A stretch of DNA of 23,378 nucleotides from a virus. The stretch is taken from positions 1 to 23,378 of the IMG/VR virus record IMGVR_UViG_3300024475_000148; one strand, 5' to 3'. The notes under the pieces were generated by a model. It searched no databases. It was not told the origin of the DNA and saw only the letters and a list, made by a program, of their open reading frames with translations. The translations under genes were made by a program, and so were the position numbers. The stretch's first letter is position 1. Each line of letters opens with the position of its first letter. Shown here in pieces: positions 1 to 7,531 of the stretch.

Positions 1-446
1 TAAACGCCATTGAGAAACTCCACTGTTTCTGATTCTAACCAAACATCTGCAAGCAGAACGAAGCAATTTAGCCAGTCTACTCGTATCCATTGGTCTGTGT
101 TTTCAGGAAGAATTTCTGTAACAACAAATACCGCTGACCGATTATATTTGAAAAATAATAAAGGCTCCTGGTTTCCGCCTTCTGCTTGTTGTACTACTTT
201 CTTCCACCATCGACTAAGGTTATTAGTCTTTTTAGCTGTAAATATCTTGTCATTTAAGGGAGATTCTGCATAATTCTTTACTTCGATACAGAACCTATTT
301 GCTGCGTGTGGTACATATAGGTCGCCTTTCAAGTATTCGAGAGCGCCCGAAGCGGGCACTCTCTCAAACTGAAGACTAGTCGCAGCTCTTAGCATATCCC
401 GTACTAGGTACTCGCCCCTCGCACCCTTCGCTCTCGAGTCTACCAT
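1..446 (-). CDS. Holliday junction resolvase-like endonuclease (partial, runs off the left edge)
   Basis: The minus strand reads open from an ATG at 446 to the window edge (148 codons seen). The start has a good Shine-Dalgarno (AGAGGAAACGA-ATG). The N-terminus begins MVDSRAKGARGEYLVRDML and continues to VPASGALEYLKGDLYVP and FCIEVKNY. The Glu in the first helix, the Asp of KGDL and the ExK of EVK form the PD-(D/E)xK pattern of archaeal Hjc-like and phage Holliday junction resolvases. Family knowledge: these cut four-way junctions during recombination and before packaging. It is the last visible gene of the SSB-SbcD-SbcC recombination operon, which fits that role. The C-terminus is outside the window. 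A different PD-(D/E)xK endonuclease is the main alternative. Confidence 0.75.
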   Translation of the reverse strand, partial: MVDSRAKGARGEYLVRDMLRAATSLQFERVPASGALEYLKGDLYVPHAANRFCIEVKNYAESPLNDKIFTAKKTNNLSRWWKKVVQQAEGGNQEPLLFFKYNRSAVFVVTEILPENTDQWIRVDWLNCFVLLADVWLESETVEFLNGV

Positions 447-546
447 TCGTTTCCTCTTCTTCTTTTTCTTGCTCTATTGTAGTAGCTGTTTCTTGTCGTT
501 GCTCTTGTAGGTGTCTCCACCATATTCGCCTTCGGCCTGCGCTCAT
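376..546 (-). CDS. Possible small basic/acidic protein (56 aa)
   Basis: An ATG directly follows the TAG stop of the SbcC-like gene (GAGTAGATG), which would allow translational coupling. The ORF encodes MSAGRRRIWWRHLQEQRQET, then a Glu/Lys-rich stretch, and ends in TAG at 376. The last 70 nt overlap the start of the resolvase in another frame. It is the only ORF that fills the 100-nt gap between the two genes. The basic, Trp-rich N-terminus followed by an acidic tract is not a domain I recognise. It could be a real small phage gene or only a chance ORF over the resolvase leader, so I rate it as possible. Confidence 0.35.
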   Translation of the reverse strand: MSAGRRRIWWRHLQEQRQETATTIEQEKEEEETNGRLESEGCEGRVPSTGYAKSCD

Positions 547-2340
547 CTACTCTAACTCGCTAACGTTTCCGTTCTTGACCACCTCAATCTTCTCCAAGAG
601 AGGGTGTGTCCAACCATGACTAACAACATAAGTGTTTAGATCCTCATTTAGTAATACTTCTACTAGCTTCTCCCTTCCGGCTTCGTCTAGTACGTTAATT
701 ACCTCATCTAAAAACAATATGTTCAGTTTAGATTTTGAAATACTGCTCATTAACTTACGGATTGCAATCAATGTAGCAGTATTTACTCTGGCTAGCTCAC
801 CTGATGATAGTGCTAGAATGTCAACTATATTTCCATTATCGGTAATTTGCACGTTGAGCTTATCATTTAACACAACAAACTCAAGAGTAAATCTACCATC
901 AGATAACTCTGCTAGGTAAATATTTGTTAGTTCTTCTAACTCTTTTACTAGGTTTTCAATCTTATATGCAAGTAATCCGTTTGTACTAAACGCTTTCTTT
1001 AACACTTCAAGATTGGAGCTAATTGCAGATTCCTCTGCAAGGACGGCCGATGCCTCTTCAAGCTGAGACAGAAAACCGTCTGTTTGCTCTTGAATTACCT
1101 GTATTCTGGTGTTGCGCTTTGTTCGCTTTTCGTTTTCGGCTGTAACTTCTGCCAATCGTTCTTTAGCTCTTCGTAGCTCATCTTGAACTCTACTTGCGCG
1201 TTGCTCAAGCTCTCCCTTATCCAGAACGGTTCCGGGAAGGCTTTGGTCAATCCCTCTGTATAAGTCTTCCCAATCTCTTTGAAGTCTGGTTTTTCGCTCA
1301 TACTGGCGATTGTGTTCCTTAATATTTTCAATCTCTTGTTGAATTGCAGCATTCCTTTCCTTTGCCTCTTCAATTTTGGATTTCTCCGCTTCGATCATTG
1401 AGTTTTTAAACTCGGAATCGACTGATTGTTCACAAGTAGGACAAGTATCTCCTAATTGCTCTAGCTTATCTAAAAGTTTTCTCGACCCCGCTACGGTTGT
1501 TTTGAGACCTCCTGTCTCGCTTTGTAGCTTATCGTAAGATAACTTTTCGTTTGCTTGGATACTGTTAATCTCTTCGAGATCTATCGCAGCCAGCATTTCT
1601 TTGAACTGATTATTCTTTGAGATTTTTTTATTTTTTTCGGAAATATTTGAAATTTCTAATTGTAAAGAACGTAAAGTCTTTTCGTCTTCACCCGTGTCGA
1701 TTTCAATATTTTCGAGAGGCAGTATGTTACTATCACTCAATTTATTATCCTCTAACCATTTTTCAATGGTCGATATCTTGGAAGATACGGATGTTAAATT
1801 GATTGTACTCTTTCTAGCCTCTTCTTTAAATAACTCAAATAAATTAACGTAGTTCTCAAGGTGTAATAAATCGATCAAGAACTTCTTACGATTGGTATCT
1901 GTAGCAGTAAGAAACTGCAAACTAGTATTAGTATTTTGATACACTAACTGCGTAAAAGTCTTAAAATCAATACCAAGTATCTCTTGAAGAGTTTTATAGG
2001 TATTCGTAGCCGTATGACTACTAATATCCTCATCATTCTTTAAGAGCTGTAGCTTGATGCTGTTTTTTCTATCAATCTTTACATTGTAGGAATCATCATC
2101 TTTCTTAAACGTCAAGTCGATGTGATACCCGTTATTGACATATCTATTAGGTATGTCAGCTTTTTTTATTCCTTTGGAGTTCTTATTATACAAGGCTTCT
2201 TCAATAATTAACGGTATGGAGGATTTCCCCATACCGTTAGTACCAATTATTTGAGTTACTGTATTCTCAGAGAGATCTAACTCATTGTCTGCCCCGTAGC
2301 TAAAGCAATTACTCCATTTCAACTTTTGCAGCGTAATCAT
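547..2340 (-). CDS. SbcC/Rad50-like (T4 gp46-like) recombination ATPase subunit
   Basis: This 597-aa SMC/Rad50-type ABC ATPase should form the ATPase and coiled-coil part of the SbcCD nuclease, which processes double-strand ends. The Walker A box is GTNGMGKSS (residues 33-41). Long charged helical arms (about 165-300 and 305-440) flank a zinc hook CPTC (300-303). The ABC signature LSSGE is at 511-515, Walker B ILFLDE at 541-546, and a downstream His (SHGWTH) follows. At about 600 aa it is close to T4 gp46 and shorter than bacterial SbcC. The start has SD AGGAAC and overlaps the 3' end of the SbcD-like gene by 32 nt, indicating coupled expression of the two subunits. I see nothing broken in it. 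Confidence 0.93.
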   Translation of the reverse strand: MITLQKLKWSNCFSYGADNELDLSENTVTQIIGTNGMGKSSIPLIIEEALYNKNSKGIKKADIPNRYVNNGYHIDLTFKKDDDSYNVKIDRKNSIKLQLLKNDEDISSHTATNTYKTLQEILGIDFKTFTQLVYQNTNTSLQFLTATDTNRKKFLIDLLHLENYVNLFELFKEEARKSTINLTSVSSKISTIEKWLEDNKLSDSNILPLENIEIDTGEDEKTLRSLQLEISNISEKNKKISKNNQFKEMLAAIDLEEINSIQANEKLSYDKLQSETGGLKTTVAGSRKLLDKLEQLGDTCPTCEQSVDSEFKNSMIEAEKSKIEEAKERNAAIQQEIENIKEHNRQYERKTRLQRDWEDLYRGIDQSLPGTVLDKGELEQRASRVQDELRRAKERLAEVTAENEKRTKRNTRIQVIQEQTDGFLSQLEEASAVLAEESAISSNLEVLKKAFSTNGLLAYKIENLVKELEELTNIYLAELSDGRFTLEFVVLNDKLNVQITDNGNIVDILALSSGELARVNTATLIAIRKLMSSISKSKLNILFLDEVINVLDEAGREKLVEVLLNEDLNTYVVSHGWTHPLLEKIEVVKNGNVSELE

Positions 2341-3268
2341 TATATGTTCCTAATATGTCTACTACTCTATCTTCGCTAATACCTAAGATATAGGTTAGAT
2401 ATTCTGAGAGCTCTTCTTCTACGGTTAAATCCTTGTCCATAACTAAGGTTGCTTCTGTACTGCGTTTTACTACTTTCTTATCTAGTAGTTCGCTGTTTTT
2501 TACAGCAGCCAGCTCTTGAATATCACCTTCTACTTCATAGATCGTATGATGAAAGTCTGTAGCAATCATCTCATTAGGGTCTTTAACAGTCTTACGAATT
2601 AGTTGTGGTAGATAGAACCTATCCCACATCCAAGTCCAGTCTTTTTCATTTATAAGAATATACCCTGTTTCTACTTCGTTTCTATGAAAGGATGTAGTCA
2701 TAGGGCTTCCTGGATATACAATATTACGTTGACAATTACTATGAGCGTGTAGGTCGCCTGCAAATACTACAGGGAAGTCCTCAAACCAGTCTAAGTCCAC
2801 CTCTGGCTTAACATGGGGAGGTATTTCTCCACGAACATGAGTAAACAACGGTTTACTGCTATCAAAATGATCAATACTACCTTTTTTATGTAAGTCTGCA
2901 TAAGGTAAAATTCCAAAACCTAAATCTTTATCTATGTATGAAATATCTACTATATGAACTAAAGGGTTTATATCTTTTGATACTTGCTTTAATTGAGTAA
3001 AGAAAGTCTTATGCTTCTTAGTCGCCTCGTGGTTTCCATCATAGATGATAGTTGGGATTGTTACTTTACGAATAAACTTAAAATACAATTCCAGTTCTTC
3101 CATATTCGGAAGACGATCAAATAGATCGCCTCCGATTATGTGCAAATTACAGTCGGCTTCTAGTGCATGAATCTGAGAGAAGAATAGGTCGTACCTATTC
3201 AAAGCCCATTTAACTGGGACGTTTTTCTGTCCCAGTTTGATATGCCAGTCGGCTGTAAATAGAATCAT
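2309..3268 (-). CDS. SbcD/Mre11-like (T4 gp47-like) nuclease subunit
   Basis: This 319-aa calcineurin-type metallophosphoesterase is the nuclease partner of the SbcC-like ATPase encoded next. The metal-binding motifs occur in order: DWH (D7, H9), GGDLFD (D48), GNHE (N79, H80), H144 in THVRGE, and GDLHAH (H174, H176). The C-terminal third, about residues 225-319, would be the capping/ATPase-binding part. ATG at 3268 overlaps the TGA of the SSB gene (ATGA), and the gene itself overlaps SbcC by 32 nt. The SD is weak, so it probably depends on translational coupling. Family knowledge: Mre11/gp47 proteins have Mn-dependent exo- and endonuclease activity on DNA ends and hairpins. Confidence 0.93.
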   Translation of the reverse strand: MILFTADWHIKLGQKNVPVKWALNRYDLFFSQIHALEADCNLHIIGGDLFDRLPNMEELELYFKFIRKVTIPTIIYDGNHEATKKHKTFFTQLKQVSKDINPLVHIVDISYIDKDLGFGILPYADLHKKGSIDHFDSSKPLFTHVRGEIPPHVKPEVDLDWFEDFPVVFAGDLHAHSNCQRNIVYPGSPMTTSFHRNEVETGYILINEKDWTWMWDRFYLPQLIRKTVKDPNEMIATDFHHTIYEVEGDIQELAAVKNSELLDKKVVKRSTEATLVMDKDLTVEEELSEYLTYILGISEDRVVDILGTYNDYAAKVEME

Positions 3269-3891
3269 GATACATTGAACTCGTCTTCTAGAGACTCATC
3301 AATTTCCTCTGCACCAGCTTCACGAATCTCATCCAGCAAGGCTTTCTGAGCATCGGGAGTAGGACGAGCCATAACATCATCCATAGATTTAAGACTAGCA
3401 ACAGCAGCTAACTCGTCTTCGTCTAGTGGGCGATGCTTACACTTCAGTACCTGTAGTTGATATTCAACATTGTAAGGAAGTGGGCCGGTCTTAACACGCT
3501 TGAACTTAACATCCCAGCCGCTTTGTGCATCAGTGGGATCACCCAGATCTTCAGCAGCAGTAAGAATTTGTTCAAACAGCTTCTTCTTGAGGTTAATGAC
3601 CTTAACTTCGCCATTGTCAATGCACTGCATTGCATAGCTCCATCCGCATTTTAGATCGGGGTAGTATTCACGAACCCAATCTTTTTCTTTGTTGTTGAAA
3701 CGCTCTTCGTTTCGGTCAAAAGACAAACATTCAAAAGGAATGTTCTTACCGTTTTTGCCTTCAATCCAGTAGACATAACGAGCCAATACATCTCCGACTA
3801 AACGTACAGAGTTGTCACCGTCACGGTATTGAAAACTAGAGATTGAGGATTTCTGGGCGCCGCCCTTTGATTTGTTAAATGATAAAGCCAT
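3265..3891 (-). CDS. Single-stranded DNA-binding protein, T4 gp32-like
   Basis: This 208-aa protein has a short basic Lys/Ser-rich N-terminus (FNKSKGGAQKSS), an aromatic-rich core of about 25-160, and an acidic tail (EEIDESLEDEFNVS). That is the usual layout of phage SSBs, where the tail contacts partner proteins. Core segments such as FECLSFDRNEERFNNKEK and the following WVREYYPDLKCGWSY resemble gp32-type proteins of marine phages. I do not see the T4-type zinc-binding Cys/His set. It starts from a strong SD (AGGAGAAACACTA-ATG), overlaps the previous gene by one base (TAATG), and is followed directly by SbcD. The recombination-operon context supports the call. The family assignment rests on recognition rather than on a catalytic signature. 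Confidence 0.75.
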   Translation of the reverse strand: MALSFNKSKGGAQKSSISSFQYRDGDNSVRLVGDVLARYVYWIEGKNGKNIPFECLSFDRNEERFNNKEKDWVREYYPDLKCGWSYAMQCIDNGEVKVINLKKKLFEQILTAAEDLGDPTDAQSGWDVKFKRVKTGPLPYNVEYQLQVLKCKHRPLDEDELAAVASLKSMDDVMARPTPDAQKALLDEIREAGAEEIDESLEDEFNVS

Positions 3892-4289
3892 TAGTGTTTC
3901 TCCTGTGGGACTTCTTCGTATACAAAATGTAAAAATCCATCTTGCACATAAAGTAGTCTATTGTCATAGTAAAGTTCTGAACTTACCGGTATTTCTAGTA
4001 AGTTTACGGTTGTTGTGCCAAAGGCAAGGTAGTCAGCAAGACTTCTTAACGAAGCGAGAGCAAGGTACTGACAAATCTCTCTGCTATCATACTGATAGGC
4101 GTGGAATAACAAGACATCGGGGTGGACTAGAAACGACTCACCACTGAAGTCTTTGTTAGCATACTTATAAATTTTATCGTAACGATTGTTCGGTATCTGC
4201 TGCTGAACAAGCATTTTAAAGATTCGGTTGATCTCGGTAACAGAGCCGTTCGCCTCGTTAAAGATTTTATTCCAATTAAATAAGAACAT
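3891..4289 (-). CDS. Conserved phage protein of unknown function (132 aa)
   Basis: I recognise the general look of this protein from other phages (FNWNKIF near the N-terminus, MLVQQQIPNNRYDKIYKYA, HFVYEEVP at the C-terminus) but not its function. It is soluble, with no signal peptide, membrane segment or metal motif. It opens the SSB-SbcCD operon and overlaps the SSB start by one base, so a role in recombination or ssDNA metabolism is a reasonable guess only. The ATG at 4289 lies two bases past the -10 box of the promoter cassette at 4290-4331. RNA from that promoter would begin near 4285 and lack this codon. The next in-frame ATG is at 4214 (MLVQQQ), with no clear SD. The start is therefore uncertain. 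Confidence 0.75.
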   Translation of the reverse strand: MFLFNWNKIFNEANGSVTEINRIFKMLVQQQIPNNRYDKIYKYANKDFSGESFLVHPDVLLFHAYQYDSREICQYLALASLRSLADYLAFGTTTVNLLEIPVSSELYYDNRLLYVQDGFLHFVYEEVPQEKH

Positions 4290-4331
4290 ATATTATACCA
4301 GAGTAGTGAGCAAATGTCAAGAACTATTTTT
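4290..4331 (-). promoter_or_regulatory. Sigma70 promoter cassette P1 (SSB-SbcCD operon)
   Basis: On the minus strand, TTGACA (4320-4315), a 17-bp spacer and TATAAT (4297-4292) match the sigma70 consensus fully. The upstream element AAAAATAGTTC is the one shared with the other six copies. The TGA stop of the JmjC-like gene lies inside the -35 box (TCT TGA). The predicted transcription start is about 4285. Confidence 0.85.
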
Positions 4332-5096
4332 TCCGAAGTCATAGTACATTCTGTCTATAGGAATTTCCTTGTTAGACTGAGCTAATGGTACTGAGATGGA
4401 AACTCTAGCACTGGCAGGAGAGGCTTTATGGAACATTCCTGCAGGAATATACAGTAAGTCCCCTACAGTAAGCACAGTATCAATAATACAGTCATACTTA
4501 GCTTCTTGCTCGGGAGGCATTGTCATTCTACTAACAAATCTCTTTCTACCGTTTTCATCTATCTCACTTCGCGCAAATACGTTATATACCTTCCAGTGTA
4601 CATCGCCTATTGCATGAATTAAGTAATTATCATCTGCGTCTGCATGGCATTCAAAGGATACTGCATTCTCGCTCGGAGAACAATAGAAATGTGCATCAGC
4701 CGCAGTGTTCGGGTAGCGATCCTCAAGAGCCTTGCCAATTGTCGATATATTATCGCTAAACATCGAGGCTTTTGTAAGAATCATGCTTCCTCCCTTCTTC
4801 CATATATCGTATACGTACTCTTTCTCGTAGTAGTCTTTACCTGTCCAAGCACGTTTCGGGCCTCGAAAAAGGTTTCCCTTCTCCATACACAATTTACTGC
4901 CGTCTGGCTGAATCATCTGTAACCCCGCTACAGCCCTATCATTACTTACATAAGTAGAGATATCGCCCCAAGTACATATGTTGCCAAAGAACATCTTTTT
5001 ATAGGCGTCTCCTCGAATAACTATAGGTTTCTTACCTACTATAGTCTCTTGGAATACGTGATCTGTTAAAGGATTTATTAAGTCGTCAAAATTCAT
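4317..5096 (-). CDS. JmjC/cupin-type Fe(II)/2-oxoglutarate oxygenase (putative hydroxylase)
   Basis: The 259-aa protein looks like a JmjC/cupin_4-type hydroxylase. The metal triad is H151-x-D153 in FECHADADD and H223 in IPAGMFHKASP, within a double-stranded beta-helix (about 145-240). The segment GDLLYIPAGMFH is the typical strand preceding the distal iron ligand in this family. K169 in HWKVY may bind 2-oxoglutarate, by analogy only. Family members hydroxylate protein side chains (for example ribosomal proteins) or act on modified nucleic acids; the target here is unknown. It begins by ATGA overlap with the UvsW-like gene. Its last codons (GKNSS and TGA) are encoded by the promoter element of P1. 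It lies between recombination genes, which is unusual. Confidence 0.75.
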   Translation of the reverse strand: MNFDDLINPLTDHVFQETIVGKKPIVIRGDAYKKMFFGNICTWGDISTYVSNDRAVAGLQMIQPDGSKLCMEKGNLFRGPKRAWTGKDYYEKEYVYDIWKKGGSMILTKASMFSDNISTIGKALEDRYPNTAADAHFYCSPSENAVSFECHADADDNYLIHAIGDVHWKVYNVFARSEIDENGRKRFVSRMTMPPEQEAKYDCIIDTVLTVGDLLYIPAGMFHKASPASARVSISVPLAQSNKEIPIDRMYYDFGKNSS

Positions 5097-6376
5097 ATTT
5101 GTTTTATTTTATACCCCTGCTTCATATAGTGCCCCATACGATTAGAGGCTTGCTTAGTTGCTGTCTTACCCTTTAGGTGAATATCAATAATTACAGGTTG
5201 TCTCTTACCCTCTTGTTCCCTAACTACTCGACCTATCAACTGAGTTAATAACGGTTCATTGTTTATAGGTGTTCCTAGAATAAGGCAACTTAAAGAGTTT
5301 ACAGAGATACCTTCTGAGAAGATAGCCTGGGTTCCGTAGAGCACATTCTTATCCCCGTAGAGGATTTCATTTAAGAGCCCTTCTCTTTGCTCATGGGGTA
5401 CCTCACCTGTAACACAAATTGCTTTTTCACCAGTCAGTACGGCGCAGCTCTTTAAGAAATGAACTCGATCGGACACTACGAGGACTTTATGACCTTTTGC
5501 GGCATATGCTGCTGCCAGCATAGCAACTGTGTGTCGATACTCGTCATTGTTTGCTAAAGCATTTACACGTTTTGCCCAGGGAACACTTGCACCGTCCATA
5601 AAGCGTACTTCTGATCGAAATATCTCTACAACTGGAGTCATTGAGTTTTCTTTTGGCGGTTTGAATATCTTGCTACCAAAATAATCCCTGAAAACTACGT
5701 GCTTTCCGTCTTTTCTTTCTATCGTACCCGACAACCCAATCTTATATCTACAATAGTTTGTATCTAAAATCTTAGAGAATGTCGGGCTTGATACGTGGTG
5801 CATCTCATCAAGAATAATCGTGCCAAACTCACGTTTTATCTTATCAATGTTCCTAGAGAGGGTCTGAGTATTGCCTATAACAATTGGAGCGTCTAAGTCG
5901 AATTGTCCACTTCCTATGATACCTGGCTTAAATCCAAACACCTTCTCTACTTCTTTTGCCCACTGGTTTCGCAGAGGAACAGTGTGGGTAACAACAAGTG
6001 TTTTCTGTCCTAGTTTGCCTGCGATTGCCAACCCCGTGAAGGTTTTACCCCAGCTTACCCATGCGTTAATAATACAGTTATCGTCTAACTCATCATATAC
6101 TGCTTGCTGACTATCACGAAGGTTGAATTTAAACTCAGGAAAGTCAACAGGTACAGTAATTCTCTTGTCTACTATCTCGTAGTGACTAGGAATTAGGTCT
6201 GTTCGCCCGACAGGAATGGTTACGAGATTCTCCCGAACCCGTGCCATGTTTTTAATAACCTGAGGGGGATCATTTGGGTTGTAAGACGGAATAGTATACG
6301 TTAGCTCTTTACTAAGAACCTCTTTATACTCTGGAGTTACTTCCAAATAAATCCTGTTGCTAATAACTGCTTTCAT
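5093..6376 (-). CDS. UvsW-like SF2 DNA helicase
   Basis: This 427-aa superfamily 2 helicase probably remodels recombination and replication intermediates (branch migration, R-loop unwinding), as T4 UvsW does. The Q-like motif RDSQQAV is at 87-93, motif I AWVSWGKT at 105-112, motif II DEMHH at 190-194, motif III LSGT at 215-218, and motif VI QLIGRVVRE at 379-387. Motif I lacks the usual first glycine of the P-loop (Ser instead) and carries two Trp, but keeps the GKT. The start has SD AGGA and overlaps the PhoH stop (TAATG). The JmjC-like gene follows by ATGA overlap. An XPB/RAD25-like helicase is the related alternative name. Confidence 0.88.
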   Translation of the reverse strand: MKAVISNRIYLEVTPEYKEVLSKELTYTIPSYNPNDPPQVIKNMARVRENLVTIPVGRTDLIPSHYEIVDKRITVPVDFPEFKFNLRDSQQAVYDELDDNCIINAWVSWGKTFTGLAIAGKLGQKTLVVTHTVPLRNQWAKEVEKVFGFKPGIIGSGQFDLDAPIVIGNTQTLSRNIDKIKREFGTIILDEMHHVSSPTFSKILDTNYCRYKIGLSGTIERKDGKHVVFRDYFGSKIFKPPKENSMTPVVEIFRSEVRFMDGASVPWAKRVNALANNDEYRHTVAMLAAAYAAKGHKVLVVSDRVHFLKSCAVLTGEKAICVTGEVPHEQREGLLNEILYGDKNVLYGTQAIFSEGISVNSLSCLILGTPINNEPLLTQLIGRVVREQEGKRQPVIIDIHLKGKTATKQASNRMGHYMKQGYKIKQI

Positions 6377-7035
6377 TAGAATCCTAAGTTGGTTTTTGCG
6401 ATAATATAGTCTTTAACGAACTTACTTCTTACAATATCTTCAATCTGGAAATCAACTACGTCAAAACAATCCATTGCTTCCAGAACACGAATAAAGTCCC
6501 GTAGCCCATTCTGTTTTAGATCTGCTTGACGGAAGTCTCCGCAGAAAATAACTCTACAGTTCTCTCCTACACGAGTAATAATCGAATCTAACTCGTGAAA
6601 AGTCATATTTTGACATTCATCTATTATAATAGTAGCGTTCCTTAAAGTCACGCCTCGAATGAAGGAAGTGGTCATGAAATCTACTAAATGTTTTTGCTTT
6701 AGTATCTCATAAGCATCTCCTCTCTGGAACAGATCAATACAAATGTCTTTGTATGGCTCTTCATAAACCGAGCCCTTTTCCTTCTCTGTCCCAGGCAAAA
6801 AGCCGATGTCCCTAGTAGAGACTGCACTACGAATAATAACTAATTTATCGTAGAGGCCTTTTGTCATATCATCAAAAGCTAGGTAACAAGATATATAAGT
6901 TTTGCCGGTTCCTGCCAGACCGTGTAAAAGCAGGTGTTTTTCACTCTCGAAAGCGTGCACCTGGTTAGTGGTTAATGGTTCGATCGGTTGAAGGTCTAAG
7001 TTAACCCCTGATAGGGTTTTACTTCGTTTTGCCAT
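6376..7035 (-). CDS. PhoH-like P-loop ATPase
   Basis: This 219-aa protein consists almost entirely of a PhoH ATPase domain. Walker A GLAGTGKT is at 39-46, the family segment GFLPGT at 78-83, Walker B TIIIDECQNM at 135-144, and FCGDFRQ at 164-170. PhoH proteins are very common in marine phages. The biochemical role in phages is unresolved; related host proteins are linked to RNA or ATP-dependent nucleic-acid handling. The next gene in the operon is a helicase, joined by a TAATG overlap, and the previous one is an unknown 164-aa protein one base away. The N-terminus is slightly basic and there is no second domain such as PIN. Confidence 0.92.
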   Translation of the reverse strand: MAKRSKTLSGVNLDLQPIEPLTTNQVHAFESEKHLLLHGLAGTGKTYISCYLAFDDMTKGLYDKLVIIRSAVSTRDIGFLPGTEKEKGSVYEEPYKDICIDLFQRGDAYEILKQKHLVDFMTTSFIRGVTLRNATIIIDECQNMTFHELDSIITRVGENCRVIFCGDFRQADLKQNGLRDFIRVLEAMDCFDVVDFQIEDIVRSKFVKDYIIAKTNLGF

Positions 7036-7036
7036 A

Positions 7037-7531
7037 TTATACTTTTCTTCTTGTATCTGCGAGCTTCTCTTCAGAATACTCGTAGAGCATCCACGGTAGC
7101 CCGTGGTAGTGGAGTACGCCTGCCCATAGTCTTCCTTCTAAGGGAGGCCTCGGTACGATAAAAGGTTTCTTAACTCCTTTTAATCGCAATAAACAAGCAG
7201 ATTCTTTTAACTCTACTTGTAAAATTCTATAATACTTTAGTTTACACGACAGAGTTTTTTCGTAAATAAAAGGTTTGCCGTTACTATCAATAAAAGTTTT
7301 TCTTTTTTGTTTTAAAATACCATTTACGTCTACTATAGCCTTTCTAATGTCTAAAAGATTAGCATGGGGAGTTTGCATTCGTCTTATCCCTAAAGACTCC
7401 CCAGGCATATTCCTGTCATCTACTAATTGTCCATCTACAAAGAGCAAGCCATCCGCTAACTCCCAGTTAGAGGAGGGTATTATAAATACAGGAAATTTAA
7501 TCTTCTTGATAGACTGGAATGAAATTACCAC
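7037..7531 (-). CDS. Conserved phage protein of unknown function (164 aa)
   Basis: I take the start as GTG at 7531, preceded by AAGGAACTGTTAG, a reasonable SD. This overlaps the radical SAM gene by 35 nt. The sequence begins VVISFQSIKKIKFPVFIIPS and includes a hydrophilic loop (DDRNMPGESLGIRRMQTPHA), a basic middle, and a C-terminus with WMLYEYSEEKLAD. There is no cysteine cluster, P-loop or membrane segment. I do not recognise a named domain. It lies between a radical SAM enzyme and PhoH in the replication operon and is tightly packed with both, so it is very likely expressed. Its function is unknown. Confidence 0.75.
   Translation of the reverse strand: MVISFQSIKKIKFPVFIIPSSNWELADGLLFVDGQLVDDRNMPGESLGIRRMQTPHANLLDIRKAIVDVNGILKQKRKTFIDSNGKPFIYEKTLSCKLKYYRILQVELKESACLLRLKGVKKPFIVPRPPLEGRLWAGVLHYHGLPWMLYEYSEEKLADTRRKV

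Noticed and set aside
10-273. Plus-strand ORF of 87 codons at the left edge
   Set aside because: It is antisense to the resolvase gene, whose minus-strand frame has a start, SD and recognisable motifs; no plus-strand gene is supported anywhere in the window.
1095-1373. Minus-strand ORF of 92 codons inside the SbcC gene
   Set aside because: Out-of-frame shadow of the coiled-coil region, with no SD and no recognisable domain.
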